DNA from: Gracilaria caudata
Lineage: Eukaryota > Rhodophyta > Florideophyceae > Gracilariales > Gracilariaceae
NCBI GenBank assembly: GCA_030374735.1
Contig: JASCIV010000619.1
Span: 1-15,671, forward strand
Length of the DNA: 15,671 nt
Direction of reading: 5' to 3'
A model generated the notes under the pieces. It had not been told where the DNA came from and searched no databases. It was given only the letters and a program-made list of their open reading frames with translations. Shown in pieces: positions 7,206 through 15,485 of the stretch (its first letter is position 1; each line of letters starts with the position of its first letter). A program made the position numbers and the translations under genes.

Positions 7206-8009
7206 ATGACAGAGGTGGGAAAGGTATTTGAATCGCTCAGCGATGCATTCGCTGCTCAGGATGAGATTCGTGATAGAATACGCGCGAAGCGCGATGAAGC
7301 TGATGTTGTAATACATGCGGCAGTGCGTTCTGTTCAAACTCTTTTCAGATCTGCAGATCTGACAGATGGCATAGCAGAGGTCAAGAACGCACTTTTGAAG
7401 ACTGGACCTGCTGTGAAGGCAATCGAGGGCGTCTTACCCCCTGAGCCGGGATGTATCCATCGCTATGTTGATTTCTGGCATCATCAATTGCAGTCGATAG
7501 CTATGGTCTGCGCCGTCGTCGATGCACTCTCAGGCGTGAACTTAACTCGACTCGACGAGATTAGCTCGAAAATTGGAGCTTCTATTCACATCCCTCTTGA
7601 GCACTACCTCGGTGGAATATGCCAGTCCTTATCAGAACTCACTCGGTTGTCTCGGAATCGTGTCATTCGTCAGGATTATGAGACTCCAATAGCCTGTTTT
7701 CGTTTTGCATCTTATATATTTGATGGCCTTAAGCAGCTTAATCTTAAGAACGATTTCTTGCGCAAGAAGTATGATGGAGTTAAATACGAAGTCAACCACA
7801 TGGAAAACATAATGTACGATCTTACCATTAGAGGTTTGGCAACTAACAGCAAGAAGAGACCGGCAGAAAGTGATATTGCACCACCAGCCCGAAAAGCGGG
7901 TCATATCAAGGATCAAATGGTTCTCAGTCCTTCAAATGAGGAGAAAGATGCCCCGATCGCCATTGCAATGACGGATGACGACCCCAATGGCAAAAGAGGG
8001 ACAAGCTAA
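7206..8009 (+). CDS. TSN: Translin
   Basis: The likely protein has 267 residues. Translin is an all-helical RNA/DNA-binding protein that forms octamers, and with TRAX the C3PO ribonuclease, which trims RNA including small-RNA passenger strands and tRNA fragments. The ATG at 7206 puts MTEVGKVFESLSDAF directly before the conserved first helix and QDEIRDRIR. Other hallmarks are YVDFWHHQLQS (compare YYRFHEHWRFVLQ in human translin), HIPLEHYLGGI, LTRLSRNRV, and a nearly diagnostic block, LKNDFLRKKYDGVKYEV then YDLTIRGL, at about residues 180-213. After it comes an extra, probably disordered tail of some 50 residues with a nuclear-localisation-like KKRP. Translin itself lacks the catalytic acidic residues, which lie in TRAX; TRAX is not in this window. 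An upstream in-frame ATG at 7035 would add 57 residues that do not look like translin. Confidence 0.92.
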   Translation: MTEVGKVFESLSDAFAAQDEIRDRIRAKRDEADVVIHAAVRSVQTLFRSADLTDGIAEVKNALLKTGPAVKAIEGVLPPEPGCIHRYVDFWHHQLQSIAMVCAVVDALSGVNLTRLDEISSKIGASIHIPLEHYLGGICQSLSELTRLSRNRVIRQDYETPIACFRFASYIFDGLKQLNLKNDFLRKKYDGVKYEVNHMENIMYDLTIRGLATNSKKRPAESDIAPPARKAGHIKDQMVLSPSNEEKDAPIAIAMTDDDPNGKRGTS

Positions 8010-8127
8010 AGCACAAAACTGGTTTAGGTACATTTTGTCCAATCATTGAATCTACCCTGGTGTGAGGGTAAGGAACTACTGTTACATTCACAACGACGCT
8101 CGTTGTTTTGTGTGGGTGATGATTCGA
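8010..8127. terminator. Convergent 3' region with two small hairpins
   Basis: This 118-bp gap separates the stop codons of translin (+) and the carrier (-). It contains TACCCT (8053-8058) pairing with AGGGTA (8065-8070), and ACAACGA (8090-8096) pairing with TCGTTGT (8100-8106) followed by T-rich sequence. Being symmetric, they would form in transcripts of either strand. Eukaryotic genes do not normally terminate by such hairpins, so a role in 3'-end processing is only a guess. Confidence 0.3.
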
Positions 8128-8973
8128 CTACCGATCCGGAGCTAATTTAAAGTATCTCTTCAAAAATTCGAAGCAAGACATTGTGATCGCAGTTCCCGGC
8201 ATGATCCAAAGCACTCGTGCTGATGTGCCACGGAAGAAGCTGTATATGCCCTCTTCTCGAGCAATGCTCTTCATTGCGTCCCAGGTACCAGAGTATCGTG
8301 AGGTGCCACGAGTCACATCTCCCTGTGTTTGAATCCTTGTCTTAACCACATCCAGCGGAGTGGTGCACGCTGCAGCTATAGCTCCTGCACCAGCTGCACT
8401 CACAGCCGTGCGTGCCGTAGAACCGTCTCCGCCAAGGCTTTTAAAACGCTCATAGGCCATAAAGTATATCATCGAGTAGGGACCAAACACACCAACAGTG
8501 AGGCCATATCCTTTGAATAAAGCACGTGGGCCTTCGTGGGCTATCAAGTCCTTCGCTATTACCGCAGTATGAGCAGCCGCAAGCGCTCCTGTGCGAACCT
8601 GAGCTCGTTGTTTGATCACTTCCATGGGTACCCAAAACACAGCCGACACGGTCTCAGCAACAAGCCCAGACGCCAAGTGTATCACTGGAGATGTGTTTGA
8701 TATTCCGGTTGCATTCGATATGTATTGCTTGGAGTAATCATATGTAGATAGATACGTAGCTACCGCCGGGGCTTGCATTGTTACAGAAATTCCGAAACCC
8801 CGGTATAATCCTTGCGCTCCATCTTTTGCGATAATGTCAGAGAAGGCCGTCTGCAGGCTTGCGTTCCGTGAAGTAGAAACCATAAGTCGCGAACGCAGTG
8901 TGTCGAGAGGATGTACGATTGATCGGGAGACGGTCCCGGCAAAAGCCGATGCCAATAGCAGAGATACGCCCAT
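8128..8973 (-). CDS. Mitochondrial carrier family (SLC25) transporter, substrate unknown
   Basis: The protein has 281 residues from the first in-frame ATG (8973); the frame is open to 9024 but only by a TTG. It is built of three homologous ~95-residue repeats, each with two membrane helices. The three signature motifs PxD/ExxK/RxK/R are all present: P22-D24-R27-R29 in HPLDTLRSR, P116-E118-K121-R123 in VPMEVIKQR, and P206-D208-K211-R213 in TPLDVVKTR. The linkers carry GLYRGFG, ALFKGYG and SFFRGTS, as the family requires. It should exchange small metabolites or cofactors across the mitochondrial inner membrane (or another organelle membrane). The VPMEVIKQR repeat recalls the SAM-carrier, mitoferrin and YMR166C-like branches, but substrate cannot be assigned. 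It has no introns and is convergent with translin. Confidence 0.92.
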   Translation of the reverse strand: MGVSLLLASAFAGTVSRSIVHPLDTLRSRLMVSTSRNASLQTAFSDIIAKDGAQGLYRGFGISVTMQAPAVATYLSTYDYSKQYISNATGISNTSPVIHLASGLVAETVSAVFWVPMEVIKQRAQVRTGALAAAHTAVIAKDLIAHEGPRALFKGYGLTVGVFGPYSMIYFMAYERFKSLGGDGSTARTAVSAAGAGAIAAACTTPLDVVKTRIQTQGDVTRGTSRYSGTWDAMKSIAREEGIYSFFRGTSARVLWIMPGTAITMSCFEFLKRYFKLAPDR

Positions 8974-9431
8974 ACTTTTGTTTGGGGTTGGGTCAGATAA
9001 ATGATCTACGCTTTTATGCTTCAACTCTCTTATCCTTCACAATGTACGTAGAGATTTTGTCCACGCTAGATCCCGTGCTGGATCTCGATGATACAGATGT
9101 GTCGCATCGACGCGAGCTCCGTCGTTGCACATTCGATCTCGCTCCAAATCAGTTCTCAGTAAAACATGCTCTGGCGCAACAGACGAATCCACACATGTTC
9201 CTGATGTTTATTATGGGCCATTTATTTGCGCGCGAGGTTGAGGCTGGGATTTTAAGCTATTAAGGTTAGCGTTCCCCTTCGCATTGCGAACTTCGCAGTC
9301 TACGAAGGGTAGCCAACTAGTACGAATCGTAGATTTCCGACAGCATTCAATTGCTCTTTGCTTGCAACAACTCTCTCGATTATTACAGATTACCATTGCA
9401 ATGTCTCTGTGTGTTCTTAACAACGCCGTCT
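8974..9431. other. 5' flank of the carrier gene, no further gene recognised
   Basis: The segment should hold the carrier's promoter and 5' UTR. A 73-codon frame beginning at ATG 9042 (+) lies 69 bp from the carrier's ATG and is not recognised. No other coding evidence is seen. Confidence 0.4.
9264..9306 (-). repeat. Inverted-repeat segment sharing a 13-mer with 3239-3251
   Basis: On the minus strand this reads TGCGAAGGG then GAACGCTAACCTT, matching the site upstream of the kinase with the TTAGT between them missing. In addition CCCTTCG at about 9275-9281 pairs with CGAAGGG at about 9303-9309 across a 21-nt loop. It lies about 290 bp upstream of the carrier start codon. Confidence 0.4.
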
Positions 9432-9582
9432 CTCTCGTCGTAGCCCACTGCGTGTAGCATAGCTACCTTTCGGCATTTGATGGCAGCAGGCTAGAAGTGT
9501 TATAGGTTGTTGGGTCTTTAGCAAACCCAAGCGTACGAGAGATTAGCGTACGCGTTTTCATAAACGAGAGAGAGAGAGAGGG
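9432..9582 (+). repeat. Dispersed GA-tailed hairpin repeat, copy B
   Basis: This is the partner of copy A at 2615-2760. Hairpin 1 is TTGGG (9510-9514) with CCCAA (9526-9530), extendable by T9515-A9525. Hairpin 2 is GCGTACG (9531-9537) with CGTACGC (9547-9553). The tail is CATAAACGAGAGAGAG. Relative to copy A, the pair G2694-C2712 becomes T9511-A9529 and the pair A2714-T2737 becomes G9531-C9553, so pairing is kept while bases change. The block GGCAGCAGGCTAGAA (9482-9496) also resembles the 5' part of copy 3. Confidence 0.75.
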
Positions 9583-10036
9583 AGAACACCGCCGTCACGA
9601 TTGCGCAAAGATAAGGACCTTAAGTAAAAGCTTAGATCACATATCCCGATCCGTGGCAGTTGATAAACTCACTCAGCGCATCACACTACACAAGCTGTGC
9701 TTCATGCAACGGGGGGCTTTTGCATCACCCACGCAGGAATCTTCAGTGGTGAACAAGTCGTGCTTTTCAAGATGGAAAGCCCGTCGAAAATTCAAAGCCT
9801 CAACGAGTTGTTTAAGCGTTTGTGCCGAACGCTCTTTCTGTCAACTTGGGCAGGAGGGCGGGTAGCGAACACGGGGCTGCAGTCTCCTTGCATTAATGTC
9901 CACTAATAGTCTGTGCTATGTAGCCCAGCTTCTCTCATTTGAGTGTTGCTATGGAGTAGGTTGTGGACGAAGCAATGGCTTCGTGACTGCAGGAAAAATG
10001 GGGCTCCATGTGGATTACACGCATTAGAATCTTATT
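9583..10036. other. Intergenic, no gene recognised
   Basis: Short frames at 9653-9865 and 9697-9906 (+) overlap and show no family features. A clean hairpin lies at 9967-9984: ACGAAGC and GCTTCGT around the loop AATG. Nothing else is supported. Confidence 0.5.
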
Positions 10037-10166
10037 TCTCTCTCTCTCTCTTTTTATGGGTGTAATAGCCTAATTACGGCGTACTACATAACGCTTCTGT
10101 TCGAAGAAACGTTCTCTCACTAGGAAGGCCAAAACCTTTCCAATCTTATTTCTAGACAGCCGCCGA
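10037..10166 (-). repeat. Dispersed GA-tailed hairpin repeat, copy 3 (inverted)
   Basis: On the minus strand it reads GGCGGCTGTCTAGAA, then CCTAGTGAGAGAACGTTTCT, then CCATAAAAAGAGAGAG. This parallels copies 1 and 2, and its first block resembles copy B. The hairpin has a 9-bp stem (10090-10098 with 10105-10113). On the minus strand it has one G-U wobble, which would be a C-A mismatch on the plus strand, so the structure suits RNA read in the element's sense direction. The (TC)n on the plus strand is at about 10037-10051. Confidence 0.65.
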
Positions 10167-10431
10167 TCATTCAGTTAGTCAGGGCCCAGTTCTGAAGTCT
10201 TTCGAGATTAGCTTCAGTTGTCTTCCTTTTCGTTTCTTGTATTGTAATCGCCCAATGCGCTTTTCTGAGGTCATAGTAGCACATCTCTGTAACGGGAAGA
10301 GACTTTTGTGCAAATGTCGCCCTGGTGTGCTGAATGACTTAGAGCATTTCTTTTACGTTGTCCGTTACGGACTTTGTCTCGAAGAATATGTTTCCCGCCC
10401 TCTCCAGATCGTCGAGGATTAACAGTCGCAG

Positions 10432-10561
10432 ATGTCGTCAGAAAGTGGCCTGAAAGAGTGTTGGTTTACTTAGTGAGGGAGCGTTTCTTTGAACAGACGT
10501 TCTGCAGTAAGTAGTAATTAAACAACTGCACCTGTAAAAAAGAGAGAGAGAGAGAGAGAGA
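10432..10561 (+). repeat. Dispersed GA-tailed hairpin repeat, copy 2
   Basis: The copy has TTGGTTTACTTAGTGAG (10461-10477), CGTTTCTT, GTAAGTAGTAATT (10507-10519) and CACCTGTAAAAA leading to (AG)10 at 10541-10560. Its hairpin pairs GAGCGT (10479-10484) with ACGTTC (10497-10502), including one G-U pair, plus CT/AG beyond a 2-nt bulge. It lies about 270 bp from copy 3 in the opposite orientation, so a read-through transcript could fold on itself. Confidence 0.65.
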
Positions 10562-11774
10562 TCTGCGTAACGCAGACCCTACTGAAAAGACTGCAGTCTA
10601 CGCCTTGACAAAAAAAAACAACTGCGAGTGCACAACCAGTGCATCTGAGGGCCAACTAACCTGTAGCTACAGGGTCAAATCACCAAAATGGAAAGCGCTC
10701 AAAGGAATAATACACGAGGCGAACGAGGAGATTGTAACGATTACCTCTTCAGATGATCGACACGATGAAAAACACGCCCCCCTACTTGTATGGGTATATA
10801 GTTTCTCATCGGATTCTGTTGACTCCAACACCAAATGGTTTGATGGTCGAGATGAACATCATGCAATCTAGGCCACTAAGTACTTGACCAAACGCAGATC
10901 CGTTTCTACGAAACGGATCTGCGTTTGGGACTCCGAAGGAGAAGTACTTGATGTCGACAACCTGGGCTCAACGACATACTCTACGCTCGCACGGTTGTTA
11001 TGATACGCTTCGATCGTAATGATTACCTCAAGGTCGAAGGTTGGAGCGCCGTAGCTTTGCGTCAGCCGTGCAGCACAATCCCTTGCGGAGTGTCCAGAGC
11101 ATTATGGTCCAGGGGAGGGAAAGCTTATGAATCATTACTTATGCCTTGAGGGCGCCTCGCACAAAATAAACAGTTCTCTCTGATGCAGGAATTTGCATTG
11201 CATTATGTCTGCCACTGGCGGCTGAGAATCTCCGTGCCGTCGTTCTCCGTGGCGGACATGTGACCACAGGATGACCTCTCTCTCCACATCACGATGACCG
11301 TGCTTCTTCTAGTAGCCAGGTATGATTGGTTTTCCTTTCTGCGGAACAAGGGCAATATGATGTTATCAACTGCTTTAATGGTTTCAAAGACGGAAGGAAT
11401 AAATCTCGAAGATATTGATACAACCCTTCTTAGCTGTGGTCCTTCAGAACGTGCTCATTCTCCTCAACCGCTGGGGGTCCGGAGCGTGAACTGCTTCCTA
11501 AGTCAGTACAGTAGGGCAGCTTTCAATCCCTAAGTTACATGCGACTTGCGACATACATACCAATGTCGAAGAGGCAGGCATGTGATTAAAAATGCGTTTG
11601 CAAGTTCTTTTCGCGTAATAATAATAGTTAAGGGGCTTCGGGGAGTGATAGAAGTAAAAGGGAGCAGACGTGGAACGCTTAGTATTCTAGCGTTCTTCAC
11701 GAAGAAAACTGTCTTGGAACAGTAGTTTTGACGTTAACCGTCTTGGCAACTGCAGAACAAGCATAGAAATACAA
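10562..11774. other. Intergenic, no gene recognised, one strong hairpin
   Basis: Frames at 10605-10871 (no ATG start) and 11294-11533 (79 codons, ATG start) show no recognisable features. The segment holds the small inverted repeat TCTGCGTAACGCAGA at about 10563-10577 and the strong hairpin at 10888-10928. The last part should be the 3' UTR of the SANT gene. No tRNA or rRNA was recognised. Confidence 0.5.
10878..10951. repeat. Perfect 19-bp inverted repeat within 10-bp direct repeats
   Basis: CCAAACGCAGATCCGTTTC (10888-10906) is followed after TAC by its exact reverse complement (10910-10928). The hairpin sits between two copies of AAGTACTTGA, at 10878-10887 and 10942-10951. AAGTACTT is itself palindromic, so the copies could also pair as an outer stem. 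The arrangement resembles a small foldback insertion with a target-site duplication, though 13 unexplained bases lie between the hairpin and the right-hand repeat. It could instead be a small-RNA precursor or a protein-binding cruciform. Confidence 0.75.
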
Positions 11775-14700
11775 TCAGTGATGAGCGTTTGCGAATCGAC
11801 CGTTCTTTGAATCTCTGTCATTCTTTCCGTTGTCATTTTCCTTGAGTGAGGCGTCCTTCTTCCCTTCACAAACTGAGCCTCCCACATCTCGCCTCTTATT
11901 CGTTTTCGACAAAATTGAACCATTCGGAAGAGATACACCGGAAGGTAACACCAGCTTCAACTTTTCGTTTGAAGTGGAGTATGGTTTGGGAGAAGATCTC
12001 GGCGAGGATCTCGGAGACATGCGAGGAGAACTGTTCTTGGCTCCCTGAGATCTTCTCATACTCATTGGTAGCTTCTCTGATCTTTGAAGCACTAATGCCT
12101 CGTGTTCAAGCGCCTTTCGATTCTGACGGAAGAATTCTCGATAATGGGTAGACGTTTTACCCTCCACTCTCATCTGCATGGAAATTGCTTTCCAGTCATG
12201 GCCGTGAATAGATAACGCGTGCGCAAAAGCCTTTCGATCGATCCCGTCAAGATCTATCAGCCCAAAGTCAATAAGAATACGTTCTGAACGTTTCATGACA
12301 ACAACGGAAAGATCCGCAAACCATGGATGTACCTGTCCATTGCCGTCATTTGTGCCAAAGTCATCTGTGCTAGCGCCAGCCCCAGATATAATAACATCAG
12401 CTTCTTCCCTGGTGAGCACTTTGTCGGCTGGCACGGTGTTCGTAGTACGCTTCATGGCCACTTGCAGAATATGGTGTCTCAATGTACCCTTCCTCTTCAT
12501 AGACTGGTACTCCTTCACCAGCTGCTTCAGACCCAAGTTTAACTTGTTTGTGTAGTAGAAGTAGCTACAGTCTCTGCTAGATTTGTGTGTCAGAAAGCTA
12601 GAAATCTTTCTGAAGTTCTTCGGGTGGGCAAGAAACTTTTCTAGAAAGATGAGCTTCTCCTCCAATCGCCAGGGGTTCGCAGCACGCGACGCAAGGAAGT
12701 CGGCCAAGGGGTCTTCAACGAGCACGGAGGTGCAAGGAATCGGAGTCGTTGTCAGGTCTTGGTCAGGAATCGTAGCAAGCGTCTTGGACCAAATGGCGTT
12801 GAAGCCCGGAGTGCCGCCAGCCGCTTCAATTTCTGCAAGCTGGGCGTCAAGGCCAGACATACCGTTCGTGTGCCCGTTCGGACTGATGGATGGAAAAATC
12901 TTGGTGCTTGTTCTCCCTGAACTTGTTCTCTGGGTCAAAAGCGCTGAACTTCCCTTTGTCGACAGCAGCAAGAATCGGTCTCGATCGCGTATGGCCTCTC
13001 GCTTTTCTCTCGAGCGTTTGTCACGTGCAGACTTGAGCCTCCTTACCCATGTCTCTTTTGCAATTGAATATTCACGAGCTAGTCTCCGTCTTCGCTCAAG
13101 TGCGGCGTGGCGCCGGCGCTTGAGCTCATGAGCCACTTTTCTGAGCACTTCCTCCGAAACCTTTGAAAGAACGAGTTTAGGCGAGTACGACAAAGGCTCA
13201 AGTCCGACGTGAGAATCGTGACAAAGTTCTCTGCACTCGGCCTGGGCCGCCGCCGCCTTCGCACGGTTCTGCGTAAGCAACAATCGAAATGCTGCATGCA
13301 TTGGATGCGGAGAGGGCTTCGGTCGTTTTGGAATTGATTTTCGTTCGGCGCTTTCCAAGATTTTCTTCGCCAATGCAGCATACCGCCTTTTCGAATCTGA
13401 GTCAACCGCAACACTCACCTTCTGCTCTGCTCTCTTCTTCTTCGGCGACGAGCGCGCGTTGGATCGAGCCTTCGCAACCCTGTTCCGAACGTTACCAAGT
13501 TCCCGTTCCAGCGAAATGATTTTGGCCTCCACTTCATGGATCTGAGCGGTAAGTTCTCTGCTTGAACCTGCAGTTCCCAGCGCTGAGGGCGGCGTGGGAG
13601 GCAGAGGCAAAGAAAGAGACGAGGCGTCCTTCAGCAGCGTTTTGATAGATGACAATTTATCGTTCACCGATGGCCGTCTCCGCACACGCGGTGACGACCT
13701 TAGCATGGAAAGCGCAGGACCTGCAGACGAGAAGCTGGGAATAGCGGCCGGCACAACAAAGCTGTTTTTCGCCGACGGCTTCTTGTCGACAGCACACGAT
13801 AAACTGTCCTCCTTTCTTGCCTCAATTGCATTCGCATCGTCACCACGCGTTTTCGCAACACCTTCCGACTTTGTTGACGTTTGCCCTGTGACTTTGTGAG
13901 GGTCGAGTTCCCCATTGTCGCGAGTATCATGCTGGCCCCTGCCCTTCTCACTCTTCACAACGTGCGATTCGGTCTTTGCCTTTGGAGACGCTGGTTTTGC
14001 CGCTGACGAGCGCCGAACCGCTTGCGCAGAAACTGTGTCCGCCTTGTCGTCGCTCGGTCTCGCCACAGAAACAGCATCACGTGCCACAACCTTATCCACA
14101 CGGTCGCGCTCACCATCTCCGTCCGCCTTGCTCACAGCACGCGTCTCAAGCGCAGCAACATCAGAAGCAGGCTGCTTCACCAGCGCATGCGACGTAAGCG
14201 CCAAGCTCAGGCTGCCCAATTTGAGTCCCAGCTTATCCTTCTTCTTCGCACACTCTCGCGACGGCGCAATGTCGTCATGCAGCGGAGCAGCGTTCTTGAG
14301 CATCACTCCGTTTGGCAGTGGTGACAGGTTGCCGTTGCACGACGGCTGTGATTGCGTTTCATCGTTGCTTTGCGATCTACGCTGTTGTTTGAAGCCATTT
14401 GGAGCAGACTGCCGTGCGGTGGACAGCGAAGGAGTTTGTGACAGTTCGCCGTTAGGAGTTGGGATGCGCTCCGAGCTAACGGGAGGTGATGGACGACGCG
14501 AGGGCGGAGCAGCCTTACCCGAGGAAGGCGGAGGCTGTACTAACAGCGGTCTCGACTGCGACGAAGAAGGCGAAGGTTCGCGGTGCGAACTGGAAGAGTG
14601 CGGCACAGGCTTTGACGGTCTGGACGGATCGTCGGACACAGCTCGCACAGGAGGCGGTGGAGGTGGCGGGGGAGGAGGAGGAGGAGGGCTTATCCTACTA

Positions 14701-15485
14701 GCCCTGCGGTCAGTAGGCGGAGGTGAAAACACGGAACGTTCACCAACTCGCGAGAAGATGTGCGAGTCTGAAGAGGAGGGATGCGAGTGATGGGACGGAC
14801 GCAAAGGGGCGATGAAATGAGAAGGCGGGCGACGAGGTCGCGGCTTTCTCGGTTTGTGAATTTTGCCATGAAGCGGTCTTGCTCGTTGCGGGTACTGCGA
14901 ATCAGCACGCACGGATGGCAACGAATCGGACCTTCTGTCGTAGTCGTCGCGGTGCGAGGATAATTCGGGTCGGTATGAGGAGTGATGATCGGAGGCGACT
15001 CGATGGTCGGTACGAAAGGACGAGGGCTCGGTGCGAGACTTGGGCGGCGGGGCGCGGGCGGGAGCGTGATCGAAGGAACGAAAAGGAGGGTCGAAGTGTT
15101 CGACACGATGCGGGGCATTGTGGTCGGAACGGAAGGAATGATGGTCGTTTCGACGCGGGGGAGTGCGCGACGGAGACAGAAGTCGGGGCTGAAGGTTTCG
15201 GGGCAGCGGCGGTGGGTGATGCGAATGGGAGTGAAACGAGGAGAGTGAGTGCGGTTGCGCAGAGGCGGAGGGAGAGGTTTGCGAGGGGTGACGATGCTTG
15301 TAGGGCGGCAGCCGTCTGGCTCGAAAGGGCGGTGGTGGGGAGCGCGAGCGACGAGGAATCCAAGGCGTTCTGGAAGGCGGGTTGGAAAGATTTGGGGGAG
15401 GCGGACGTCTTCGATGGGGGGGACGCGCGTTCCACGACTGGTAGGAAGCACGCGAAGGCGGTAAAGGAGGTTCACCGCCTGACAT
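11775..15485 (-). CDS. NCoR/SMRT/Snt1-like SANT-domain corepressor
   Basis: The gene encodes 1,236 residues in one exon from an ATG at 15485 to TGA at 11775. About the first 640 residues are disordered, rich in Pro, Ser, Arg and His, with a run of about 14 Pro near 267-280. At 644-690 lies a coiled coil (ELTAQIHEVEAKIISLEREL) ending in a basic KKKR patch. A long basic helical region follows at about 780-840. At 930-985 comes LVEDPLADF, then NPWRLEEKLIFLEKFLAHPK with NFRKISSFL and YFYYTNK. This is the SANT1 pattern of NCoR, preceded by its EDP segment. A second SANT/Myb repeat lies at about 1070-1122 (HGHDWKAISMQM, EGKTSTHYREFF). Coiled coil plus SANT1 forms the deacetylase-activating domain of NCoR/SMRT, which binds an HDAC3-type deacetylase with inositol phosphate. 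The yeast counterpart Snt1 is in the Set3 complex. A nuclear corepressor scaffold is the likely role; the deacetylase partner is inferred. The C-tail has SSPR repeats. Confidence 0.85.
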   Translation of the reverse strand: MSGGEPPLPPSRASYQSWNARPPHRRRPPPPNLSNPPSRTPWIPRRSRSPPPPFRARRLPPYKHRHPSQTSPSASAQPHSLSSFHSHSHHPPPLPRNLQPRLLSPSRTPPRRNDHHSFRSDHNAPHRVEHFDPPFRSFDHAPARAPPPKSRTEPSSFRTDHRVASDHHSSYRPELSSHRDDYDRRSDSLPSVRADSQYPQRARPLHGKIHKPRKPRPRRPPSHFIAPLRPSHHSHPSSSDSHIFSRVGERSVFSPPPTDRRASRISPPPPPPPPPPPPPVRAVSDDPSRPSKPVPHSSSSHREPSPSSSQSRPLLVQPPPSSGKAAPPSRRPSPPVSSERIPTPNGELSQTPSLSTARQSAPNGFKQQRRSQSNDETQSQPSCNGNLSPLPNGVMLKNAAPLHDDIAPSRECAKKKDKLGLKLGSLSLALTSHALVKQPASDVAALETRAVSKADGDGERDRVDKVVARDAVSVARPSDDKADTVSAQAVRRSSAAKPASPKAKTESHVVKSEKGRGQHDTRDNGELDPHKVTGQTSTKSEGVAKTRGDDANAIEARKEDSLSCAVDKKPSAKNSFVVPAAIPSFSSAGPALSMLRSSPRVRRRPSVNDKLSSIKTLLKDASSLSLPLPPTPPSALGTAGSSRELTAQIHEVEAKIISLERELGNVRNRVAKARSNARSSPKKKRAEQKVSVAVDSDSKRRYAALAKKILESAERKSIPKRPKPSPHPMHAAFRLLLTQNRAKAAAAQAECRELCHDSHVGLEPLSYSPKLVLSKVSEEVLRKVAHELKRRRHAALERRRRLAREYSIAKETWVRRLKSARDKRSREKREAIRDRDRFLLLSTKGSSALLTQRTSSGRTSTKIFPSISPNGHTNGMSGLDAQLAEIEAAGGTPGFNAIWSKTLATIPDQDLTTTPIPCTSVLVEDPLADFLASRAANPWRLEEKLIFLEKFLAHPKNFRKISSFLTHKSSRDCSYFYYTNKLNLGLKQLVKEYQSMKRKGTLRHHILQVAMKRTTNTVPADKVLTREEADVIISGAGASTDDFGTNDGNGQVHPWFADLSVVVMKRSERILIDFGLIDLDGIDRKAFAHALSIHGHDWKAISMQMRVEGKTSTHYREFFRQNRKALEHEALVLQRSEKLPMSMRRSQGAKNSSPRMSPRSSPRSSPKPYSTSNEKLKLVLPSGVSLPNGSILSKTNKRRDVGGSVCEGKKDASLKENDNGKNDRDSKNGRFANAHH

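Noticed and set aside
8974..9024. 17-residue extension of the carrier from a TTG codon
   Set aside because: There is no ATG, and non-ATG starts are rare in nuclear genes. The ATG at 8973 already precedes the first membrane helix by a normal distance.
9042..9263. 73-codon ORF divergent from the carrier
   Set aside because: It starts 69 bp from the carrier's ATG, has no recognised family, and contains the inverted-repeat region at its end. It is most likely chance.
11294..11533. 79-codon ORF in the large intergenic region
   Set aside because: It has an ATG start but no recognisable domain or helical/hydrophobic pattern, and lies in repeat-bearing DNA.
13915..14790. 291-codon plus-strand frame antisense to the SANT gene
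   Set aside because: It is rich in Gly, Ser, Ala and Cys and contains a poly-Gly run that simply mirrors the poly-Pro codons of the opposite strand. No domain is seen.
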